DNA of 64,000 bases, taken from assembly GCA_049115575.1 (NCBI GenBank), contig JAGDZU010000001.1, positions 868,001 through 932,000 on the forward strand. Reading direction: 5' to 3'. Within the stretch, counting starts at the first letter, position 1; the number at the start of each line of letters is the position of its first letter. The position numbers and the translations under genes are program-made. Shown here one piece after another: positions 9,216-17,043 of this stretch. The DNA comes from JAHEKB01 sp049115575 (GTDB lineage: Bacteria > Bacteroidota > Bacteroidia > NS11-12g > UBA9320). The notes beneath the pieces were generated by a model. That model ran no database searches, was not told where the DNA came from, and saw only the letters and a program-made list of their open reading frames with translations.

Positions 9216-9639
9216 CAAACAAACCAGAATTTATAACAGATTGAGGAATGCCAACAGGCTTCTTCAATTTGTAGTCGTAGCAAACCATAGCAGTTCGCAC
9301 ATGTGCCAATTCCTTCTTGCTATCTAGATTGCTAAATCTATAGAATATGTTAAACGAGGAATTTCCATTTTGAACCGCGCTGAGTTCTATTTGGATTCGA
9401 TCATTATAAAAGCCTTCTCCTTTAAATACGATTGCGGCATCTGCTTGTATAAGTGAAACTCCACCAAAATCCAATTCACTTAGCTCGTATTTGGCGTAAT
9501 ACGCCATACGTGCTTCCTGCGCAAATGCAAGGAAGTTCTGATTTGCTAAGTGGTTACCGTAATTGAGGTCGTTCACTCTAACACTAATCTCAAAAGTAAA
9601 TTTCCACTCTTGAGGTAAATCTATTTTCATTCTGGCCAT
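9205..9639 (-). CDS. Acyl-CoA thioesterase, 4HBT hotdog fold
   Basis: A 144-residue single hotdog-domain protein of the 4-hydroxybenzoyl-CoA thioesterase type. The signature VNDLNYGNHLANQNFLAFAQ corresponds to the family motif in which an acidic residue and a following G-[HN]-[VL] helix start form the active site (here an Asn-Leu-Asn-Tyr-Gly-Asn-His variant). It should hydrolyse an acyl-CoA in the cytoplasm; chain specificity is unknown. The start may be the ATG at 9639 or the ATG at 9630, the latter in an ATGA overlap with the acyltransferase stop. It is the last gene of a three-gene minus-strand operon with an acyltransferase and a second thioesterase. Confidence 0.8.
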   Translation of the reverse strand: MARMKIDLPQEWKFTFEISVRVNDLNYGNHLANQNFLAFAQEARMAYYAKYELSELDFGGVSLIQADAAIVFKGEGFYNDRIQIELSAVQNGNSSFNIFYRFSNLDSKKELAHVRTAMVCYDYKLKKPVGIPQSVINSGLFVKT

Positions 9640-10181
9640 ATTACTCCTTTTTCAGGATGTCTTCCTTTAAATTGACTAAAATACTTTTTGAATGACTTAA
9701 TACACTCATCAACTGGTTCTTCAAGGTATAATGCCTCATCTATCACTATTCTTTTAGTGCCATAATCAAAGCCAACTCTTATTACTGGGATATTAGCTTC
9801 CTTAGCTATATGATAAAAGCCAGTTTTCCATTTTGGGTTATAGCTTCTAGTTCCCTCTGGGGTCATAGTTATGATGAATTCCTCTTTTGAGTTGAATATA
9901 TCAACTATGCTATCCACAAATCGCGTGTTTTTTGCCCTATCTACAGGATAGCCACCCATCCACTTAAAAAAAAAACCAAATGGAAAAACAAACAGCTCTT
10001 TTTTGGCCACATATTTGGGGTCAAACTCCATGATTCTTCTCGTGAACACTCCTAAAAAGAAATCTAAATTACTCGTATGAGGTGCCACAACTATCATATA
10101 CTTCTTCTCTTTAGGGAGCTCACCTACTATGGTCCAACCCCAAAGTCTTAAAAAAAGAAATTTATATAGCGCTCGGATCAT
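9627..10181 (-). CDS. PlsC-family lysophospholipid acyltransferase
   Basis: A 184-residue 1-acyl-glycerol-3-phosphate acyltransferase-like protein. The HX4D catalytic motif is HTSNLD (H35, D40) and the phosphate-binding motif is PEGTRS at 108-113. At 184 residues it belongs to the short PlsC variants that lack a long N-terminal membrane anchor, although residues 5-20 are hydrophobic and could be membrane-associated. It would acylate a lysophospholipid or a related lipid at the inner membrane. It is sandwiched, with overlapping ends, between two hotdog thioesterases, so the operon probably remodels fatty acyl groups. The acceptor is not determinable. Confidence 0.87.
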   Translation of the reverse strand: MIRALYKFLFLRLWGWTIVGELPKEKKYMIVVAPHTSNLDFFLGVFTRRIMEFDPKYVAKKELFVFPFGFFFKWMGGYPVDRAKNTRFVDSIVDIFNSKEEFIITMTPEGTRSYNPKWKTGFYHIAKEANIPVIRVGFDYGTKRIVIDEALYLEEPVDECIKSFKKYFSQFKGRHPEKGVIWPE

Positions 10182-10579
10182 TTAGTAGAATTCAAATGAT
10201 TAAAAATGTCTCGTACTTCATCTGTAATTTTAATTGGCTTCTGGCTCATTTTATTCATGAGAACGAAATGAACTTTGGCTTCTGAACAAAGAACGCTTCC
10301 TCTTCTGATTTCCTGTTCTATAACTATGCTGCTGTTATTAAATGATACATTGGTTATATGAACCTCAATTTGATCATTGGGTACAATAGCCTGCTTATAG
10401 GAGACTTCAATATTCACCACAACGAACAATATGTCCAGTTTGCCTAATGAACCGTCATCTATGGCTGGCTGCAGAAAATTCCATCTGGCTTCCTCGTAAA
10501 ACTCTAGGTATCGAGCATTATTAACGTGGCCATAAGCATCACAATGATAGCCTCTTACAGTAATTGGTGTTGTCAACAC
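10178..10579 (-). CDS. Acyl-CoA thioesterase, YbgC/4HBT type
   Basis: A 133-residue hotdog protein. YHCDAYGHVNNARYLEFYEEAR matches the YbgC/FadM family active-site segment, with the catalytic Asp in D-A-Y-G-H-V-N-N. It is expected to cleave acyl-CoA thioesters in the cytoplasm. The start is a GTG at 10579; a TAAATTG element lies five bases before it on the minus strand, in keeping with other apparently leaderless genes here. It is the first gene of the thioesterase-acyltransferase-thioesterase operon and overlaps the acyltransferase by four bases. The two thioesterases of the operon are clearly different in sequence, so they probably have different substrates. Confidence 0.88.
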   Translation of the reverse strand: MLTTPITVRGYHCDAYGHVNNARYLEFYEEARWNFLQPAIDDGSLGKLDILFVVVNIEVSYKQAIVPNDQIEVHITNVSFNNSSIVIEQEIRRGSVLCSEAKVHFVLMNKMSQKPIKITDEVRDIFNHLNSTK

Positions 10580-10584
10580 AAACG

Positions 10585-10591
10585 CAATTTA
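10585..10591 (-). promoter_or_regulatory. TAnnTTTG-like promoter element before the thioesterase operon
   Basis: TAAATTG on the minus strand, five bases before the GTG start at 10579. It is a short match, supported mainly by its position. Confidence 0.35.
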
Positions 10592-10629
10592 AAGTTAAGT
10601 CTTAATATATAATGCAGCTTTTGAAATGT

Positions 10630-10637
10630 TATTATTG
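10630..10637 (+). promoter_or_regulatory. TAnnTTTG-like promoter element that favours the GTG start at 10642
   Basis: TATTATTG (one mismatch to TAnnTTTG) ends four bases before GTG 10642, the same spacing as for recN, surE, miaE and the gene at 50522. This supports the shorter start for the transporter. Confidence 0.35.
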
Positions 10638-10641
10638 TGAT

Positions 10642-12864
10642 GTGTCTCAAACTACGCTTAACCCTAAAGGTAAATTTGGAACAGCTCCCGTCTTCCTGAC
10701 TGCTATATCAACCATACTTGGAGCGATCATGTTTTTGAGGTTTGGTTATAGTGTGGGTTCAGTAGGCATCATGGGTACTATAGCCATTGTTATTATTGGG
10801 CATTTAGTCACAATTCCAACCGCGCTTTCTTTGGCTGAAATTGCTACCAATCAAAAAGTTGAAGGTGGTGGTGAATACTTCATTATTTCCCGATCTTTTG
10901 GACTAACCATTGGTGCGGCAATAGGTATCGCCTTATTCTTATCTCAAGCCATTAGTGTAGCGTTTTACATCATCGCTTTCACTGAAGCTTTTGAACCTGT
11001 TATCCATTTTGTGAAAGAAAATTACGGATTCACATTAACCAAAAGAGTCATAGGTATAGTCTCTATTTTACTTCTAGCGTGGCTTATGATGAGTCGTGGA
11101 GCAAAGAGCGGCATGGCCCTTTTATACGGAGTAGTTATTATACTAGGTATTTCTTTGGTGATGTTCTTTGCTGGCTCAACGGACTACAGTGGTGAAGTCT
11201 CTTACAGCATTCTAAAGAATCAAGATTTCTTTATGGTTTTTGCTATAATATTTCCAGCATTTACAGGTATGACTGCTGGTGTAGGATTGTCTGGAGATTT
11301 GAAAAATCCAAAAAAATCCATACCCATTGGCACCCTAGCTGCAACGGTAATTGGGATGATCATATATGTGTTTATTGCGTTTAAATTAGGGCACTCCGCT
11401 TCTCCAGAAGTGTTGATGGATATTGAAAATCACCAGCTTATTATGGCAGATATTGCTATATGGTGGCCTATTATTCCTATTGGGCTTGCAGCTGCTACTA
11501 TATCCTCTGCATTGGGAAGTGTAATGGTGGCGCCTAGAACATTAAATGCCATTGCAACAGACAAAGTAGTTCCTATTCCAAAACTGAATTATTGGTTATC
11601 TAGGTTAAAAAGAAAAAACAACGAACCAGTCAACGCCACTTTAATAACCTGTGGAATTGCATTTGTTTTTGTGCTTATAGGAGATGTAAATGTGGTGGCT
11701 GAAATCATATCTATGTTCTTTATGGTGACTTATGGATCCATTTGTCTGATTTCATTATTAGAGCATTTTGCGGCTAATCCAGGTTATAGACCTTCCTTTA
11801 AAAGCAAATGGTATATCTCGGCACTTGGTGCGGCTATGTGCCTGTGGTTAATGTTTAAAATTAATTCCTTCTATGCCATTGTTTCTATAGTGATTATGAC
11901 TCTGATTTATCTCACCTTGAGCAGATATTCCAAGAAAGGCGATATGGCGTCTATGTTTAGAGGAGTTGTATTCCAAATGAGTAGAAACCTTCAGATCTTT
12001 CTGCAAAAACGCAAAAGTTCATTGGAAGATGAGGCTTGGAGACCTTCTATTATTAGTATATCCAGAGATTCATTTGATCGATTTGCGGCATTTGATCTCG
12101 TTAGATGGATTTCACATAAGATAGGATTTGGGATGTACATCCATCATATTGATGGATACCTATCAAAAGAAACCAGTGAACTGGCTGAAGAGAGCCAAAA
12201 ACGTTTAATAAAAATGCAGCAGATTTCTGATTCCAGTGTATTTGTTGACACCATTATTAATCCCGACTACCAGAATAGTGTTTCTCAAGTTTTGCAGCTT
12301 CCTGGAATATCTGGCCAGGATAACAATATGATATTGTTTGAGTTCAACAAACACAATGTAGACCCTTGCCAGGACATTGTTGACAATTTGGGCTTAGCCT
12401 ATGCTGTGAACTATGATATAGGAGTATTGGCCAGTAGCGACAAAGACTTTGGTTATAACTCTGAAATTCATATTTGGATAACATCTAGCGATTATCAAAA
12501 TGCAAATCTCATGATATACTTGGCCTATATTATTCTTGGCCACCCCGATTGGAGCAAGGCAGGTCAGATTAAGCTATTTGCTGTCTATCCAGAAGAAGAG
12601 ATTGAAGAACAAAGAGACAAACTATTGGGAATGATTAAGTCTGGCCGTTTACCAATTTCGGCAAACAATATTGAACTCATTCCATTGTCTAAAGAACGAA
12701 CTAATAAAGAGGTTATTAATGAGAGGTCTAGGGATGCAGATTTAACAATTGTAGGATTTAGATACGAATTGTTAAAGCACAACGGCAAAGAAATCTTCTT
12801 GGGCTATAACCGTATAGGCAATGTGCTCTTTGTAAATACCAATAAAGAAAAACCCATTGTATAA
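10642..12864 (+). CDS. SLC12-like cation-chloride cotransporter / APC-superfamily permease
   Basis: An integral membrane protein of about 740 residues. The N-terminal ~460 residues contain around twelve hydrophobic helices, and the first carries GTAPVFLTAISTILGAIMFL, the conserved helix-1 breakpoint of the cation-chloride cotransporter (SLC12) branch of the APC superfamily. A cytosolic C-terminal region of ~280 residues follows, with the SLC12-like pattern ending ADLTIVGFRYELL. It would move Na+/K+ with Cl-, or amino acids, across the inner membrane. I start at GTG 10642 (MSQTTLNPKG) because the longer frame from ATG 10612 adds an unlikely KCYYCD segment and a promoter-like element lies just before the GTG. 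A strong hairpin terminator follows. Confidence 0.82.
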   Translation: MSQTTLNPKGKFGTAPVFLTAISTILGAIMFLRFGYSVGSVGIMGTIAIVIIGHLVTIPTALSLAEIATNQKVEGGGEYFIISRSFGLTIGAAIGIALFLSQAISVAFYIIAFTEAFEPVIHFVKENYGFTLTKRVIGIVSILLLAWLMMSRGAKSGMALLYGVVIILGISLVMFFAGSTDYSGEVSYSILKNQDFFMVFAIIFPAFTGMTAGVGLSGDLKNPKKSIPIGTLAATVIGMIIYVFIAFKLGHSASPEVLMDIENHQLIMADIAIWWPIIPIGLAAATISSALGSVMVAPRTLNAIATDKVVPIPKLNYWLSRLKRKNNEPVNATLITCGIAFVFVLIGDVNVVAEIISMFFMVTYGSICLISLLEHFAANPGYRPSFKSKWYISALGAAMCLWLMFKINSFYAIVSIVIMTLIYLTLSRYSKKGDMASMFRGVVFQMSRNLQIFLQKRKSSLEDEAWRPSIISISRDSFDRFAAFDLVRWISHKIGFGMYIHHIDGYLSKETSELAEESQKRLIKMQQISDSSVFVDTIINPDYQNSVSQVLQLPGISGQDNNMILFEFNKHNVDPCQDIVDNLGLAYAVNYDIGVLASSDKDFGYNSEIHIWITSSDYQNANLMIYLAYIILGHPDWSKAGQIKLFAVYPEEEIEEQRDKLLGMIKSGRLPISANNIELIPLSKERTNKEVINERSRDADLTIVGFRYELLKHNGKEIFLGYNRIGNVLFVNTNKEKPIV

Positions 12865-12896
12865 AAAAAATAGCGCCCTTTCGAGCGCTATTTTTT
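12865..12896. terminator. Bidirectional intrinsic terminator
   Basis: TAGCGC (12871-12876) pairs with GCGCTA (12885-12890), extended by A-runs on the left and T-runs on the right. It lies between two convergent genes and can serve both strands. Confidence 0.85.
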
Positions 12897-12914
12897 ATTC
12901 AAATTGTTTACTGA

Positions 12915-15900
12915 CTATTGTTTCATTAATCTGTATGCTTCAGTCCATTGCATACCATCACCTACTTGAATAAATATGAGGCCGGCTGCAATCTTATCTA
13001 AGTCAATACTATGTCTAGCTGTTCCTGGCTCCAATAAGCCCTCCTGAACAACTTTTCCTTGTAAATCAAATATCCTATAGCGTTGATTTTCTTTCGCTTT
13101 AGAATCTAGCTCTATGGTTAGTTCATTACCCACCGGATTTGGATAATATTTAACTTCACCAGTGATGCCTGGAATAATGCGATCGGGTCCACTGTGCTTG
13201 TGAGGATCGTTTTCCATTATAATAGAAGAACTTGATGTATTACAACCACTAATTTCTACTTCATCTAAATAAATCCAGTCACTATTTCCAGAAGCATCGC
13301 ATCTAAATCTCAATCTAGTAGTACTTGAAAATGAACCTACTATGGTTACACTGTCGTACTCTCTCACGTTATTCACAAATTCATCATCTCTATTCCAACT
13401 AGCTACAGTGGTATATGTAGAACCCCCATTAGTAGATAACTGCAACCAGAAATCTTCATTGCTATTGTCCATACTTCTAGGGTAGTAAGTAAATGACACC
13501 TTTATGGAATCATATGAAGTTAGATCCAAATTATCGGTTGAAATAACCGATGTGCTGGTATTGTCTCTAATACGAGCGCAATAAGTTCCTATAGCATATA
13601 TAGCATCTTTATTGCTTCTTCTTGCATCTGATCCTCCATCATTCCAAATTCCCCATCCTGATTCAAAGTTCTCATAATCAATTACAGTTATGGAGCATGA
13701 TGTTGTACAAGCAGGACAATCAGGGCCACCACAATCTACCCCTGTTTCACTTCCGTTTTGTACACCATCTGTACATGTTGGACATGCTGGGCAATCAGGA
13801 CCACCACAATCAACTCCTGTCTCACTTCCATTTTGTATGCCATCTGTACATGTTGGAGGGCAAGCTGGGCAGTCAGGACCACCGCAGTCTACTCCAGTTT
13901 CATTTCCGTTTTGCACACCATCTGTACATGTTGGGCAAGCTGGGCAATCTGGGCCACCGCAATCTACTCCTGTCTCACTTCCGTTTTGAATACCGTCTGT
14001 ACAAGTTGGGCAAGCTGGGCAGTCAGGCCCACCGCAATCTACTCCTGTCTCGCTTCCGTTTTGTACACCGTCTGTACAGGTTGGGCAAGCTGGGCAGTCA
14101 GGCCCACCGCAATCTACTCCTGTCTCGCTTCCGTTTTGAATACCGTCTGAACAGGTTGGACAAGCAGGACAATCAGGGCCTCCACAATCTACTCCTGTTT
14201 CGCTTCCGTTTTGTATACCGTCTGTACAGGTTGGGCAAGCTGGGCAGTCAGGGCCACCGCAATCAACTCCGGTTTCGCTTCCGTTTTGTATACCGTCTGT
14301 ACAGGTTGGACAAGCTGGACAATCAGGGCCTCCACAATCTACTCCTGTTTCGCTGCCATTCTGTATACCGTCTGTACAAGTTGGTCCTGTAGGTGCTCCA
14401 GTGTTTACAATAATGGTATCGGATAAACACCCTTTGCCGTCTGTAACTACATAGGTAGTGGAGTCTGAGTCTACACGAATGGTCTGGGTAGTTTCAGTGG
14501 TATTCCAACTGTATTCACCAAGCCACGAAGCCGTAAGGTCTATGGAATCTCCGTTGCTTACGCTAACCTCTTCAGTCACATTTACATTCTTAAACATGGT
14601 GAAACTATCTCTCACCAAACCATCATAGCCAAGGAATTTGGCATCTAAACGCCCTCCTTCGATGTCTAAGACGAAAGTACCTGCAACATTATAAGCTGTG
14701 TACATGGCATCATGAGGCCATGAACCTTGAGTGCTTGTTGCACGACCAGCTGATCCTGAAACTACATAGACTGTTCCAATATGATCTCCAGTATCCTTAG
14801 TATAAGGACAAGAATTTCCAGAACCTGTGTATTGTCCACTTGAGGTACTTACATCATGAGAAGAAGAAGAATAGCTGTTTTCATTTCCATAATGTCCATG
14901 AATGAGCCTTGTCCTTTCATAATTGTGACTATGACCGCATAAGATCATGTCCACCTCATATTGCTCCATCATGGCCAAGAACTCAGATCTGATGTCTGCC
15001 AACTCTCCTTCATTGTCTGAATTATGAGAGCCCATAGTATATGGTGGATGGTGCCAGTAGGCAATTGTCCAAGTGGCATCATTAGCCGCCAAATCTTGTT
15101 TTACCCATACCGCCTGATCACCTGTAGTATCAGACATCCTTTTATTGCTTTCTTCCCCATAAGAATCTAAAGAGAGGAAATGAATATTGGCCAAATCAAA
15201 AGAATAAAAAGCCTCTGTTCCCGATGCTACACCTCCAGCTTCAGCAGCTGTTGGCACGGTAAACAAATCATAATATGGTATGTTTTTATCATCTTGTCTC
15301 GCTGAACTTTGAGCGTAATCATGATTCCCAGGAGCAGGCCATAATGGGCTTTGCTTTAATATTTTGTCGTCGTAATAATCAAAGAACTTAGTCTGAAATT
15401 CTGCATCAGTTCCATTAGAATACGCATTATCACCTAGTAATAATACTGCATCTGTATATGCACCGTCATAAGCATAGTACTGATTCTTATTTTGAGTTTG
15501 AGTAGTATTTGCGCTTCCACAATCCCCAAGCACCCAAACTCTTGTTGCTTTTTCTGTTCCTACTAAGGGAGGGGTAATAAAGAAGTTATCAGAACCTATT
15601 TGAATAGTGTCGTCATTCATGGTACCCACCGCATAGAAATACTTGGTGTTAGGTGTTAACCCACTTAAGTCTACTTCGTGCTCAATTCCAGATGCTGATT
15701 GAGTAGCCGAACTACTGAGATTGGACTCTGTGGTACCGTAAAACACCTTGGCATCTGTACTTTGTTGAGTTCTCCAACGAACTGTCATAGACGTTGGTGT
15801 AGCCATTTGAAGATATGGACCATTCACCAAATCAAAAGAAGCTGTGGTTAATCCTTCCACTGAAAGATCAAAACCCAAATCCGAACTTGTAGCATTTGCC

Positions 15901-16964
15901 TGATGAATCTCAACAGCAATTACATTGGTTCCAGATACAAGATGACTGCTGCTTACATTATAGGAGGTATAATCCCCTTCATCGGTTCCTCCTACGGCAC
16001 TTGTTGCATTGGTAGTATGAGATACAGTTCCGGATGGCATATTATATCTAATGACTTCCGTGCCATTCAAATACACTATGGCTCCGTCATCACTTAACAA
16101 CCTAAAGTCTAAGCCACCGGCATAAGTTGTTGTGGTAGTACTAAAAGAATTTCTGAAATAAGTTGATGGATATTTATTATTTGCGTCTGACCCATAACTA
16201 ACCGTGGTGTTTAAAGTAGCTCCATCAATTGTTCCATACCCCATCGGTGTTTGATCTGTTGACCAAGAACCGTCATTATAGGATGATGTTTCCCAATTAG
16301 AAGGTCTAGTATTGTTGTCTAAGTATTTCCAATTATTGTCTGCAGGACTTAAAAGATATGTTGGAGCTGAGCCAATTCCATCTATTGCAAGATCAAATCC
16401 CAAATCAGAACTTGATGCACTTCTATTGTGAACTTCTACTGCAACTGTATTTGTTCCTGAAACCAATACGCTTGCACTCACATTGTAGGTTGTATAATCA
16501 CCTTCATCGCTTCCACTAATAGTGGCACTTGCATAAGTGTTATGCCCTACGCCACTCGAGGGCATATTGTATCTCAGAACTTCAGTTCCATTGATATAGA
16601 CAATAGCGCCGTCATCACATAAGAGGTCTAAATCCAATCCGCCGGCAAAACTGCTTGTGGTGTTGAAAGTGGTCCTAAAATAGGTAGTGGGATACTTAGC
16701 TGTTGAACTCGGACCATAAGACACAGTAGTGCTAACGGAGGCTCCTGTAATGGTTCCGTAGCCCAATACTGCACTTCCTGAAGACCAAGATGCATCATTA
16801 AAAGATGAAGTTTCCCAATTGCTTGGCCTCGTATTATTATCTAAATACTTCCAAGTGGATCCACTTGAAATAAGAGTGGTTTGAGCAAAGACCGCAGTAG
16901 TCCCTAACATGAAGGCAACTAATAAAATGGTCTTAAACTGTTTTAATAAGGTAGGTGTTTTCAT
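12915..16964 (-). CDS. T9SS-secreted purple-acid-phosphatase-like protein with Cys-rich repeats
   Basis: A 1349-residue secreted protein. In order: signal peptide (1-27, ending VFAQ); two tandem copies of a ~175-residue domain (about 30-205 and 208-380, each beginning WKYLDNNTRPSNWETSS and containing DDGAIVY.NGTEV); a purple-acid-phosphatase FN3-like domain (about 385-475); a calcineurin-like phosphatase domain with GDCG, GDNAYSNG, GNHD and CGHSHNYERT; nine 25-residue Cys repeats (862-1086); a MAM/jelly-roll-like domain starting YENFESGWGIW; and a type A T9SS sorting domain starting VKYYPNPVG. It should sit on the cell surface and release phosphate from organic phosphates; phosphatase activity is inferred from intact metal motifs. 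It stands alone, convergent with the transporter. Confidence 0.9.
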   Translation of the reverse strand: MKTPTLLKQFKTILLVAFMLGTTAVFAQTTLISSGSTWKYLDNNTRPSNWETSSFNDASWSSGSAVLGYGTITGASVSTTVSYGPSSTAKYPTTYFRTTFNTTSSFAGGLDLDLLCDDGAIVYINGTEVLRYNMPSSGVGHNTYASATISGSDEGDYTTYNVSASVLVSGTNTVAVEVHNRSASSSDLGFDLAIDGIGSAPTYLLSPADNNWKYLDNNTRPSNWETSSYNDGSWSTDQTPMGYGTIDGATLNTTVSYGSDANNKYPSTYFRNSFSTTTTTYAGGLDFRLLSDDGAIVYLNGTEVIRYNMPSGTVSHTTNATSAVGGTDEGDYTSYNVSSSHLVSGTNVIAVEIHQANATSSDLGFDLSVEGLTTASFDLVNGPYLQMATPTSMTVRWRTQQSTDAKVFYGTTESNLSSSATQSASGIEHEVDLSGLTPNTKYFYAVGTMNDDTIQIGSDNFFITPPLVGTEKATRVWVLGDCGSANTTQTQNKNQYYAYDGAYTDAVLLLGDNAYSNGTDAEFQTKFFDYYDDKILKQSPLWPAPGNHDYAQSSARQDDKNIPYYDLFTVPTAAEAGGVASGTEAFYSFDLANIHFLSLDSYGEESNKRMSDTTGDQAVWVKQDLAANDATWTIAYWHHPPYTMGSHNSDNEGELADIRSEFLAMMEQYEVDMILCGHSHNYERTRLIHGHYGNENSYSSSSHDVSTSSGQYTGSGNSCPYTKDTGDHIGTVYVVSGSAGRATSTQGSWPHDAMYTAYNVAGTFVLDIEGGRLDAKFLGYDGLVRDSFTMFKNVNVTEEVSVSNGDSIDLTASWLGEYSWNTTETTQTIRVDSDSTTYVVTDGKGCLSDTIIVNTGAPTGPTCTDGIQNGSETGVDCGGPDCPACPTCTDGIQNGSETGVDCGGPDCPACPTCTDGIQNGSETGVDCGGPDCPACPTCSDGIQNGSETGVDCGGPDCPACPTCTDGVQNGSETGVDCGGPDCPACPTCTDGIQNGSETGVDCGGPDCPACPTCTDGVQNGNETGVDCGGPDCPACPPTCTDGIQNGSETGVDCGGPDCPACPTCTDGVQNGSETGVDCGGPDCPACTTSCSITVIDYENFESGWGIWNDGGSDARRSNKDAIYAIGTYCARIRDNTSTSVISTDNLDLTSYDSIKVSFTYYPRSMDNSNEDFWLQLSTNGGSTYTTVASWNRDDEFVNNVREYDSVTIVGSFSSTTRLRFRCDASGNSDWIYLDEVEISGCNTSSSSIIMENDPHKHSGPDRIIPGITGEVKYYPNPVGNELTIELDSKAKENQRYRIFDLQGKVVQEGLLEPGTARHSIDLDKIAAGLIFIQVGDGMQWTEAYRLMKQ
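13707..14381 (-). repeat. Nine tandem 75-bp coding repeats (25-residue Cys-rich unit)
   Basis: Inside the phosphatase gene, nine consecutive units encode the pattern C-T-D-G-[IV]-Q-N-G-S-E-T-G-V-D-C-G-G-P-D-C-P-A-C-P-T. Units are 25 residues except one with an extra Pro and a last one shortened by one. Neighbouring units differ mostly at third codon positions, indicating recent duplication or homogenisation. Each has four Cys and several Asp/Asn, so disulphides and calcium binding are plausible. Confidence 0.95.
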
Positions 16965-16973
16965 AATGTTTAA

Positions 16974-16996
16974 GATTTGATAAAATTAATCAAATC
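16974..16996. repeat. Inverted repeat in the leader of the phosphatase gene
   Basis: GATTTGAT (16974-16981) and ATCAAATC (16989-16996) are perfect inverted copies around seven A/T bases, starting ten bases upstream of the phosphatase ATG. An operator or 5' leader hairpin is possible; there is no T-run. Confidence 0.35.
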
Positions 16997-17043
16997 AGTT
17001 TTCAATTCTAGAAATGTTGAAAAAATGTATAGTGCTTTGGACG

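Noticed and set aside
13707..14381. CRISPR-like regular array
   Set aside because: Units of 75 bases are contiguous, in frame, and have no unique spacers; they code for a Cys repeat.
13622..14392. Long plus-strand open frames (up to 256 codons) opposite the Cys repeats
   Set aside because: They exist only because the 75-bp repeats carry no stop in several frames. The antisense translations are low-complexity (RFRFVYRLYRL) and the real gene on the minus strand has domains on both sides.
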